Source of the DNA: Pseudorasbora parva
Taxonomy: Eukaryota; Chordata; Actinopteri; Cypriniformes; Gobionidae
Direction: 5' to 3'
DNA: 64,000 bases
Assembly (NCBI RefSeq): GCF_024679245.1
Contig: NC_090178.1
Location: forward strand, 11,703,979-11,767,978
The notes beneath the pieces were generated by a model, which worked only from the letters and a program-made list of their open reading frames with translations, was not told the origin of the DNA and ran no database searches. Shown here in pieces: positions 50,745-60,230 of this stretch; the stretch's first letter is position 1; every line of letters begins with the position of its first letter. The position numbers and the translations under genes are program-made.

Positions 50745-52064
50745 CACACACACACTGTGACTGATGCAGGTGGTGGGTGGGGCTGGGGCGTGCGGTTGAG
50801 ATTGCCGCTTGGGCCAGTCTCATACCTTACAAAACAATCCAGAGTGATCATTCGTGTCCGACCTGTATGTACAGTTCCTTTTTGAGCTGACTGTGGAGCA
50901 GTGAACTGGTCCTGGCTGAATTGTCGCCTCTGACGTGTGCCCTTGCCCGTGGAGATGCTTTGGTGTGCTGCTTTATGACTGTACTACTTCCCATAGCATC
51001 TGGGTGAACTTTATTTATGAGATACTGTATCTGTCCATACAGTGGCGGTTTTGATTTCATGATTTAAGGGATGTATTATGCTTTTTCTATATTATTATTA
51101 TTATTATTATTAATTATTATTAGTTTTTGTGTTAATTTTTTTTTTTTAAACATTTCTGGTTAGAGGTTTGTGGAACAATATGGATAATGCCTTTCTGCAT
51201 TCCAGATTATCACATTTATTTTTGCATTGGAAAAAAAGCTTTTGTCCTCTTAAATCATGAGCGTTCCAGTGTTTGGTGGAACGGACCACTTAAAATCTCA
51301 TGTTTTGGGTCACAGTGAGACTTAATACGTACGTGATGTGTTAAACCATCACATCATTTGCTTACAAGATTTTTCACATTTTACATTTATATTTGAACTC
51401 CATGCAACAGGCCCTGTTTTGAGTCTGTTGAAGATGCAGGATCCCACAATATGATGGCATTACGAGATTACAGGGTCCCCTACTTTTGATGACCTTCAAG
51501 GTACATGCACTATTAGTTCTATGCCCTTATATTAGACTGATAGTTAATACAACTGGCTTGTACAATTACTTATCAGTTACTCTGTATTTACATAATTTCA
51601 GTACTATATTATTACTTTCCTTATGTTAATACACTGGTATCAGGGCCATCTGAAATTTGCCTTTTTCACCTTACTTTGGCTCTTATCTATAGTGTTATTT
51701 ATTTTCTCACCAGCTTCGTGCTTGGTTAGGTGAATGCGTAGTACTTTAAGGTTTAATGATGTAGTTGGTTAAATGGATGCTCATGTTGGGTGTACAGAAA
51801 TGTTCGACTAAAGTTTGACTGATACCAACCCCCTCCCCCGTAAAAACCTCAGTGCAGCCCACCAACATTGACTTACTCCTATCTGCCAACACTGTATCTT
51901 GTTACTGTGGTACAGGTAAAGATGATACACACTCAAGTTTTTTCAGTATGTGATCATTGACCTCTGTATTGCAGATTTATGGCCACATTGTGCAATTTAT
52001 TTTCTGCCCGTTCGGTTTTCTAGCATCGCTCTTGCTTTGAAAACGAGCAATGTAATACACTGAA

Positions 52065-52070
52065 ATTAAA
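52065..52070 (+). terminator. atp2c1: Candidate atp2c1 polyadenylation signal (ATTAAA)
   Basis: ATTAAA about 1.3 kb after the stop, in a 3' UTR-like stretch (50745 to about 52230). I saw no AATAAA between the stop and aste1. Confidence 0.35.
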
Positions 52071-52324
52071 CAGTATAAACAATTTTAAATGAAGGGTGAT
52101 CGGTAAGAAGGTTTTTTTTGCGATTGTATTTATTTTATTGTGGTTTGCACAGCTGAAACCAGTTATCTGTTGTGGTCATTTCAGAACACAATTGTACAAT
52201 ACAATTTTTTACAAATTAAAAAAATTCTGTATCTGAAGTTGATCACTGACTAATCTGATTATTTAACTATACCTTTTGTAAAAGAATGAAATACACGCAC
52301 TACATAAATGATTTAAAATCCATT

Positions 52325-52330
52325 TTTATT
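52325..52330 (-). terminator. aste1: Candidate aste1 polyadenylation signal (AATAAA)
   Basis: AATAAA on the minus strand, about 650 nt past the aste1 stop. It leaves the two convergent transcripts ending roughly 100-250 bp apart. Confidence 0.4.
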
Positions 52331-52973
52331 TGTCACTTTTCACAATTGTTTCAAAACCAGAAATCAGAAATTCATGATTTTAGTGTTTATAGTACGGTAC
52401 TTTAATGCCCAATTGTCCACGTGTTGCAGTCTAGAGCTGGACAATAAGATAGTTTACATATGATATAGACAATCAAGCAGTTGAGATTTACTGTATTGTA
52501 TTATATAGTTTTATGTGAGTGTACTGGATGTACGTGGATATTGCTGAATATACTTCAAGTAGTTTTAAGTTAATACATTGTGGTTGTGTAGAAATCTGTA
52601 AAGTTATTGACACAATATTAAACTGGAAAAATAATGTAATAATTAAAAAGTTTCATGCTTGTAAATATGTTCCTTAAAATATTCTGGTAAATAGAAGGAA
52701 TTTGCAATATAACACAATTGATATTACAAAACCCAAGACCTTCTTGATACCAATGTCCAGCAGCTAAGTACAAATACCTTATAATCAAGTAATTATAATT
52801 TAAATCTGGCAAAGTCATGCAGAAAATAATACAGGATAGCAAAAACATGATTGTGCACAACGTGATCCTGATATATCATACATGCTATCATTTTAACATT
52901 CATTCTGGTCCGATGCCTTGCACTATTTCCATTGTAAGTGCATTACAAACTAATGCTTTTTTGTCCTTAAGGT

Positions 52974-53406
52974 CTACTCGAAGCATCTCCTCTCAAATTT
53001 CTTGGAGGGATTGTCGGCATTCCGAGCTTTAGCCTTGTGTCTGGTACGGACGGTGTAGGAACATTCAGACATTATCCTCTGACCCTTGCCCTTACTCGTC
53101 TTCTCAGTGAAATCATCATCTTCGTAGTCATCAATATCCTCATGCATCAGATGTTCAAAGCAGCTGCTCAGATCATCTATAGGCTGAGTCTGGCCTTTGT
53201 AGGCACTCTGTGTTTTCCTAGCACCACTGTTCTCGAGCCCAGTTTTCATTTTCTTCATGAAGTCTTCACCCACTAAGCTCACAATTGCATCTTTCAGCTG
53301 TTTGAAGAACTGCTCTGCGCTTGAGCCCCTCATCAGCAGAGATTCCAGAGTGATGCCTCTCCTGAGCTCTCCAACAACCTGGTGCACCAGTGTTCCACGG
53401 TACAAC
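52974..53406 (-). CDS. aste1: aste1 coding exon 4 (terminal exon)
   Basis: Residues 550-693, RLYRGTLVHQVVGELRRG onward. It then has an acidic stretch (EDIDDYEDDDF), a basic end, and stops at TAG 52976-52974. The tail is poorly conserved in the family. Confidence 0.92.
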
Positions 53407-56400
53407 CTAAACACAACATGAGAACACATTTAGCATTCATGTGCAACAAGACTAGTGATTTAAGATGTACATAATCATAATATACATATCTATGTGACTG
53501 TGTTATATTATAAGTTATATTTTGGGTCTTGTCATCGTAGAGATTAGAAGGGAAGATTGAGGAAGATTGGGGGGGTCTGTCTTAGCCCCTCCTTGGAAAT
53601 CCCTGTGCCCCCATCCAGACAGGGGAAGACGGCTTGATAATAGCGTGTCATTTTCTCACTTAAACCACTGCTGCTTCTGTTACTGATTGCTTTTAGAGGG
53701 AAAAGCTGCCCAACACTGCTATTATTGGTAACAAAAAAAGTTGGTTCCAGTGTAGGGCTGTGCAATATATCGGAATTATCGAAATATTGCAAATGTACAT
53801 ATCGCAATATCGCAACGGCACGCAATATCTGAATGATTTTAATAGGCTACTTTAACATTGTGAAAAGTGTGTGTTTTAGGTTGCGCATATAGCACAGAAT
53901 AGACTGGGCACATGACTACAGTTACTTATGTGACTTGCTTGACATTAAAAAGAGTTATTATACGTAATAACTTGTGAAAAACAACTTCATGCGAGTCTTG
54001 CGGTGTTTGCTGTCTGACACACACACCGAAACGTGCACAAAATCGTCCTCTCTGAAAGCATTTGATCCCTTCAGTTCTGTTTCGTGTCTTTTTACACACT
54101 CGAACTACCAAATACACACACTAATTTTAAGTTGTAGTGATGCTTGCTTTTCCCTGAAAGAATGTGAAACACAAATGGTATCATTCTCAGTTTTTTAAAA
54201 TATTTTTTTAAATGTAATTTAAATAGATTTTACACACACATAGCAATACCGTATCGCATATCTAATATCGCATTATTTAACAAGGTATTGCATATCGCAT
54301 TTTTCTTCAATATTGCACAGCCCTAATCCAGTGGGTATCTGCATTTGCGCACGCCAAATTAATACATTTCCAAGGCGTTTTCATTTTGGTGAATAATGTA
54401 GCCAATCACAGACATGTTTGTTAATTTCTTGAACGCAATGCAAATCACAGATGTTAAGGTTAAAATCCTCTCTTAACAAAGTGTACACATTATGTAAATA
54501 AGAGATTAATTCTGTAGTCATCTTCACTGATTTATACAATGGAACTTTGAGAGATCGTGTTTATTTAATTTATTAGTTAATTTTAGTGATTATAATGGGA
54601 GCGCTCTTTGCACGTTGGCAATATAAAACAAATAACTATTAGGCCTGTCAGGGCTTGACATTAACTTTTTTGCTCACCAGACACTGTGGTTTGTGGTTGT
54701 CCAAAGTTACTAGCCACTCAGCATTTTCACTGGCCGAAATTTTTGCTGTTGGGGAAAGTTGTTGTTGGCCAACAACAAATTTCCAATCAACACTATACAA
54801 ACCCAAATCAAGTCTACATGAAATGTATAACATGACAGTCATCAAATACACCTATTTAGCTATGTGAAGCACTAACAGTTGCTTGTCTGAAAGGAAAAAA
54901 ACTTTTTTTTTTTGGTGTAAATATAATTTATTCTCAGTGTTTCTATGAGATATGACATTAAAATCTAGCATATTTTGTGTATCAATCCATACACTAGCCT
55001 AGTGAAATACATTTGCATATTTTCATGTGATTTGACAGTCTCTAAAAGGTGTACATCATATATGACACCTAGATGAACACTTCAAATGCTATTGTAGTTA
55101 GAAATGTGTATATCAGTGTTGTATATTACTTTATAGACGGTTCCTAAATTTGCGAATGTTTAATGTCAAGCCAACTTTGTGCCAGATGCACTATGGTTCT
55201 GCTGTGATCTTTGTTTGAAACTATAGTCGCTGCTGAAATAGAACAAAAACAGTCAATCACTGTATAATGAGGAATGAATCCTAGTCCTATGTACACCGCA
55301 CATACATCTCTGCTTTGATGTTTATGATGAGAGTGCATATTTCAGTGACCGCGTGTGATTGGTTATAATGCGCATCAGGATTATTACAGATGTCTTTTGA
55401 GAAGACTACACTAAAGTTCAATTGTTGGCTGGAAATGGTTCCTGGCTGGCTAGATGTCAATATCCATGGATCACTGGATCTTTGGTAAGTTGTAAGGAAC
55501 ACTATATCGAGTTGAACCTTCGGTTAAACTGATAACTGTTTGTTTTACTCTAGTTTTCCCTATTAACTCCATTCACGCAGCAGCTCTTCTGGATTATGGG
55601 TAATAAGAATGTTGTACCGTGCACACTCTGGTTCAGATAGTGGTTCCGATAGTAAACGATTGAGATCGAGACTCCACTTCAGGCACGACTGCCACTGGCT
55701 GTATAGATGAGCTGCTTCATCCTCCAAATAGAACCTTCTTCGACCAGTGTGTAGTTTAAGTTTCAATGGCATATCTAAAAAAAAATTAACATTTATGGAT
55801 GCTTAACACACATTTCGAAAAACCTCAGCAATGTTTCACCATTTTGCTCAGCCCATATAGTTAATCATGTGCCAGAGGTTGCTTTATTACTTTATTTCAT
55901 GCTTTAAAACTTCTGCTAACAAGATGATTATGATGTATGATAAATGTCAATACCTTTTTCTGTTTTAGGTGTACTGCTGAACTTTCCATAGACCATTCCC
56001 ACTAGCAGCCCCCAAAGATGCACTTGGCACGGCTGAGGTTGTGCGTTTACAAGCCAGTAACGTGTCACAAGCATTTGCAGCTGTAGAACACTTGGGATCC
56101 CTTTTAACATTGTGGATGACACACCCAAAGTTTCAAGAAACACCTGAAGTCGCACGGCATATGGTTCCTAGAATCATTAGAAAGACACACACTGTAAAAC
56201 ATTTTTTTCATCAGTTTCATTTCACTTCAAAACAATGCTAAGACATCTTCATTACCTTCCATAATGTTTCCAGTTTAAGTTCTTCCATCACCCTGGTCTG
56301 TATGGCTTCAACCTTTTGAATGTGCAGGGTTAATTGTTGTCTGGTGTATTCCTCTACATAGCGCTTGCTTGTGCCAGTGAATATTTTAACGGCTAATTCT

Positions 56401-57557
56401 TGTTTATCAACCGGCTGTTCTCCCAACAACAGTAACCCGTAAATCACCTGGCGTATGGGACGAGAGGTTTCACTGCTACAAGGGAGTTGGAAATTTTCAA
56501 CCTGGGGATTGAAGGAAACCCTTTTGTGTAACAGTGTGTCGATAATGGAGGAGCTCATCTTCGCCTCAAGTAGAGGCCTCAAGATCCATCTAGGTAGAAC
56601 TTGCAGAGGACCTGTCAAAGCTATCTGTGGAATCACTTTCGAGTGGAAGAACGGGGCAAGAGAGCCAGGGATGAGCTTGTACTCTTTGATTCCCTTCAAA
56701 AACGCTTCTTGGACGATGGCTTTTTCTTTGTTGTCTGTAAATCTCAGCAAAGCACTTACAGCTTCTTCTGGCTTTAGAAACTGGGATAACCAATTAAGCA
56801 ACCCATCAATACGAGCATTTTCCCTGCCATTTATCGAGTACTCCTCCCAATCCAGGTACTTGATATTTTCCAACTTCACATAATCGTTGCCTAAGATGGA
56901 AGCGAAGACTGGGAGAAGGTCGGCGTTCATTTTGAAAGATGCGCAGAAATGTTGCACTGTGAAGTGTTTGACATGGATGAATTTTTGGTTTGTCCGTTTG
57001 TCCAGTCTCACATTTTTCCACTGGAAATGTGTGAGTGGCAGGACTCCCTTTGCGAGGTTGAATATATAAAAGTCACTGTCATTGGACAAAACTGGACAAT
57101 CCCACTCTTTAGCCAAGGCAGCAATTTCCCAATCAGCCTCTTCAAGACACTGAACCATTGGTACCTTGAGCTTACGAAGGAGCTGTCTGAACACATTTTT
57201 AACAAGCGTAGGAAGGACTGATGCTTTCTTGCCCATAGACAGAGCATAGGCCTCTTTTATTTTCTGCTGTTTCCGTTTCACGAGAGTGTCAAATTTTTTG
57301 TTGGTGTGGTCATCCCCACCGTCAAGTACAACATAAGGTTTAATGTCACAGGCTGCGAGGTTGTCAAAGAACTGTATGATCACCTCCTCAAAAGCATCAT
57401 AGTCTCCTCCATGCATCTGATCCAATTTGGAGTCAAAGTACAGTGAAAAGTATAAGTTACTTCCATCAATAATTAGGCTAGAGTCTCTAAAAGCACAAAT
57501 CCTTAAATAATTTATGTCACTGTTTTCAATGTAGCTCTTCAGTCCTTGGACTCCCAT
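52974..57557 (-). CDS. aste1: Asteroid homolog 1 (ASTE1), XPG/FEN-family nuclease, complete, 4 coding exons
   Basis: Coding exons 57557-56256, 56143-55954, 55774-55618 and 53406-52974 join in phase to 693 residues; human ASTE1 is about 679. The N-terminal XPG domain starts MGVQGL. It holds acidic residues in the positions expected for a metal-dependent flap-type nuclease: D31 (LIIDGSNLYF), D79 (YVVLDGGDD), E140 and D142 (LEEADWE), D160 and D162 (SNDSDFYIF). The C-terminal third has the family block LNRLLSEPLSEP then LYRGTLVHQ, and a charged tail, first acidic and then basic. Human ASTE1 is reported to trim 3' overhangs and support shieldin-dependent end joining. The gene is convergent with atp2c1. 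If exon 3 is not spliced, its frame stops after LLREWS at about 55563. The upstream region has an ISRE-TATA layout, suggesting interferon control in this fish (inference). Confidence 0.93.
53753..54325. mobile_element. hAT-like MITE with 8-bp target duplication in aste1 intron 3
   Basis: Inverted ends TAGGGCTGTGCAATAT / ATATTGCACAGCCCTA. Flanks TTCCAGTG and ATCCAGTG match at 7 of 8 bases. The interior is rich in ATATCGCAATAT-type repeats. Confidence 0.78.
54649..54760. repeat. hAT-like fragment related to 16714-17135
   Basis: CAGGGCTTGACATTAACTTT, then TTTGCTCACCAGACACTGTGG and ACTAGCCACTCAG echo the left end of the 16714 MITE. Confidence 0.5.
55618..55774 (-). CDS. aste1: aste1 coding exon 3
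   Basis: Residues 498-549, PLKLKLHTGRRRFYLEDEAA, ending LSEPLSEPECA. The CACG|GTACAA donor is chosen because exon 4 continues with LYRGTLVHQ, as the human protein does after this block. Confidence 0.9.
55954..56143 (-). CDS. aste1: aste1 coding exon 2
   Basis: Residues 435-497, VFLETLGVSSTMLKGIPSVL, then LVTRYWLVNAQPQPCQVHLW. Acceptor CTTCAG, donor AAAAG|GTATTG. Confidence 0.93.
56256..57557 (-). CDS. aste1: aste1 coding exon 1 (XPG nuclease domain)
   Basis: A 434-codon exon from ATG at 57557 to TGGAAG|GTAATG. It contains the whole XPG-like domain and most of the conserved central region. The mRNA exon probably begins at 57607, after a TTTTCACAG acceptor, adding about 50 nt of 5' UTR. Confidence 0.96.
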
Positions 57558-57974
57558 GTTGATAAATGGTTATCACCAACTTTCAGCAATATTTTGGTTT
57601 TTACTTGCTGTGAAAACATAATTTTCTAATTACTGAAACTGTAATTAGCAAATAAATGAATGATTATAGTTCATAGAATGTATAAAGGGTTGATTGGGGG
57701 GGGGGAAATAAGCAATTGAGATAACGGGAAAAGTAACAATAAACCTAAATTCACCCCTAATATCAACGTATGCATTAGGCCTATATAAAATGTTATTTCG
57801 TAATTTTAAGTCGTTTACAATTTAACCGTAGGAATAATGATAGGCTATGCAAAATTTTACACTTCACAGGAAAAGCGTTTTTCTTGATTTGGTCAAAATA
57901 TAATCATACAATTTATAAGTATGCTATATAGCCTATGTTAAAGAAGAAATACCCTTAAATTAAACGGAACTTAC

Positions 57975-58042
57975 CTAATGAGAGATGAATTACCTGTTGA
58001 GAGATGGATTTGTCGTGTGTGAGGTGTCTGTGCTCTATGTAT
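57975..58042 (-). other. aste1: Predicted non-coding 5' leader exon of aste1 with two tandem donors
   Basis: From the predicted start near 58040 the leader can end at 57994 (CAACAG|GTAATT) or 57975 (ATTAG|GTAAGT). Both donors follow a repeated ATCTCTCA and are 19 nt apart. The next exon's acceptor is TTTTCACAG, with the exon starting at 57607. No ATG lies in the leader. Start site not verified. Confidence 0.5.
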
Positions 58043-58066
58043 CATATCCGAACTCTGTGGATCTTA

Positions 58067-58073
58067 TTATATA
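58067..58073 (-). promoter_or_regulatory. aste1: TATA box of aste1
   Basis: TATATAA on the minus strand (TTTATATAATAA in context), directly downstream of the ISRE. It predicts a start site near 58040. Confidence 0.6.
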
Positions 58074-58083
58074 AAGCAAACAG

Positions 58084-58095
58084 GAAAACGAAACT
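58084..58095 (-). promoter_or_regulatory. aste1: Perfect ISRE upstream of aste1
   Basis: GAAAACGAAACT, preceded by AG, is an exact match to the RNGAAANNGAAACT interferon-stimulated response element bound by ISGF3/IRFs. It lies 10 bp upstream of a TATA box on the aste1 side. Confidence 0.75.
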
Positions 58096-58118
58096 TATCC
58101 GTGTGACGTTAGGAATCA

Positions 58119-58130
58119 TAAAGCGAAACT
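58119..58130 (-). promoter_or_regulatory. aste1: Imperfect ISRE upstream of aste1
   Basis: TAAAGCGAAACT differs from the ISRE core GAAANNGAAACT at one base. It sits 35 bp from the perfect ISRE, in the same orientation. Confidence 0.6.
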
Positions 58131-59644
58131 CGGCAGCGGCCCCATCATAACCACGAGACTGTCATACCTCTGAAGTGTAAACATAGGCTATCTATATATA
58201 TAGCCTCCAATAAAATTCTACCAAACAAATCTGATAAGTCAATCGCTTTTGTAGCCTATCTACTACAAAACCAGTCGTGAGACTTTTTTTTTTTTTAGTG
58301 GGCCTACGTTTTTTATTTTATATAAATAGGCTAGCCTCTATCTGCATATAATGCCTTTCTTTCTAAATGGCTGTCTTTTTATATATCTGTCTGTCTTGTT
58401 GTTTATTGTCTTGAAATCAGAATGAATCTCTATGGCATGAATCACCAGGCTCAGGCTGTGTGTATTGAAGTTACATCATGGTCTAAGAGATATGACAGGC
58501 TGTAGCTTGTTTTGTTTTAGAGAGATGTGAAGTGACAAATTAATGCATTACTCTCCAAATTCTCTGAGGCTCAGGTAGAGCAGGCAGGTTTCATGATTTT
58601 CTTACATGGCATAAAACAACGTTAGCACATTTGGCTAAGTGGGAAAGTTAGTGAACTGTGACTTTGAACTGGGTCCAAAGCAATACTGTCTAAATGGCAA
58701 AAGAACATATCAAATAAACAGATTATGTGGCTGCAGTTCTCTGCGGTTATTATCCATGATGAAAGTGAAAATGGCTTTCTCATGTATAGCCTTGTATGTT
58801 TTTCTCTTCTTTTTTTTAGGTAATTTGAGGCAGTTTATGCAAAGCTTGTAAAAAGACCATGCATTTTGAATGTCAAATATGCTTTGCTATAAATGAAGCA
58901 TGACAGATGCGATTTGGTTCAGTGAGAAGGCTGAGATAGGCTACACTGATCAGGTAAGATTATCTATATGTGAAGCTAGATGAGTTTAGGGGTGTATAAT
59001 GTTCATAAGCCCAATGAAGAATGACACTGTGTCTTGTGGAATGTGTAGCCTACATGATTTGTTGTTGAGTAATTTTGTAATATATCATATAAATAAAACT
59101 TTTTAGAACATTTTGAAATTAGACTATAACTTTGAAGTAGAAATAGCGAAATGATTCTTTAGTATTACATTATATTACCCACTGAGAGAACAATAACTTT
59201 TATAATGAAGAATTTTGAAGTAGGATATTTATTAGTTCTTTCTCATTCTTGAAAGTAGTTTTCCATCTTCATGAATCTTAAAAAATGTTGCATAACTTAA
59301 TAAAGGACAACAGTATTCCTTTTTTTATTTACATAAAAAAATATAATTGCATGATTTAAATGTTAAAATTGTTGTAATGTCTAGTTATTTGTCTGCTTAA
59401 AATGATCAGTGGCTCTTGTAGTGTTTTATGTGCTGAGTGTTGACATCTGTGTGAGTTAATGTGTTTTTTGTTCTCATGCGATGTTGAGTTGACTGCGCTT
59501 GGTGCATTTCGTTACAGTAACCACATCATTTGAAACAATGTGAAAGTTACAGTTGTCACAGTTATGGCATATTTAAAGTTGATTGTTTAAGTAGACTATA
59601 CTAAATGCAGGGGGAAAAAATAAGAACACCTTATTATTTACACC
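58131..59644. other. Intergenic region upstream of aste1 and the lectin gene
   Basis: AT-rich; no supported gene. A T-run at 58290 and scattered short repeats only. Confidence 0.55.
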
Positions 59645-60090
59645 GATGCAAAGAGTTATACACCGATCAGGCATAACATTATGACCACTGACAGGTGAAG
59701 TGAATAACACTGATTATCACGGCACCTGTTAGTGGGTGGATATATTGGGCAACAAGTGGACATTTTGTTCTCAAAGTTGATGTGTTAGAAGCATTGAAAA
59801 TGGGCAAGTGTTTTCAGCGAGTTTGACAAGGGCCAAATTGTGATGGCTAGACCAGAGCATCTTCAAAACTGCAGCCTTTGTGGGGTGTTTCTGGTCTGCA
59901 GTGGTAAGTATCAATCAAAAGTGGTCCAAGGAAGGAACAGTGGTGAACCGGAGACTGGGTCATGGGCAGCCAAGGATCTTTCATGCACGTGGGGAGCGAA
60001 GTCCATGCCTCGACGGGTCAGGCTGTTTTGGAAGCAAAAGGAGGACTAACTCAATATTAGGAATGTGGTGTTATTCCTGATCGGTGTATA
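59645..60090 (+). mobile_element. Internally deleted Tc1/mariner-like element
   Basis: Left TACACCGATCAGGCATAACA and right TTCCTGATCGGTGTATA are inverted ends bounded by TA. It keeps pieces of the transposase start ([16 protein letters not shown]) and end (RVRLFWKQK), joined by a deletion. It ends about 60 nt before the lectin-gene ATG. Confidence 0.78.
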
Positions 60091-60148
60091 TTCTGTGTAT
60101 TGATTTACAAAGTTAAAAAGCAAGGTCATAATACAGAGACATATTCAC

Positions 60149-60230
60149 ATGGCTTTTTTCAGATCACTGACTAGAATCAGGACAGAAGACATGTTGACTG
60201 TTCTTCTGATCATGGCTATGCTTGGCCAAG
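60149..60230 (+). CDS. lectin-fusion gene exon 1 (signal peptide)
   Basis: Encodes MAFFRSLTRIRTED, then MLTVLLIMAMLGQ, and ends CCAAG|GTAAGC in phase 1. The second ATG (60191) has a purine at -3 and removes the polar lead, so it may be the real start. Confidence 0.75.

Larger units (their letters stand above)
50745..52973 (+). other. Shared convergent 3' region of atp2c1 and aste1
   Basis: No reading frame of note. It holds both 3' UTRs, short (ATT)n runs near 51090 and no clear transposon. Confidence 0.55.

Noticed and set aside
55563..55617. Alternative end of aste1 after LLREWS
   Set aside because: The CACG|GTACAA donor joins in phase to a terminal exon with the conserved LYRGTLVHQ block, so the short end is at most a minor form.
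56455..56883. 142-codon plus-strand frame inside aste1 exon 1
   Set aside because: Antisense shadow of a strongly conserved coding exon.
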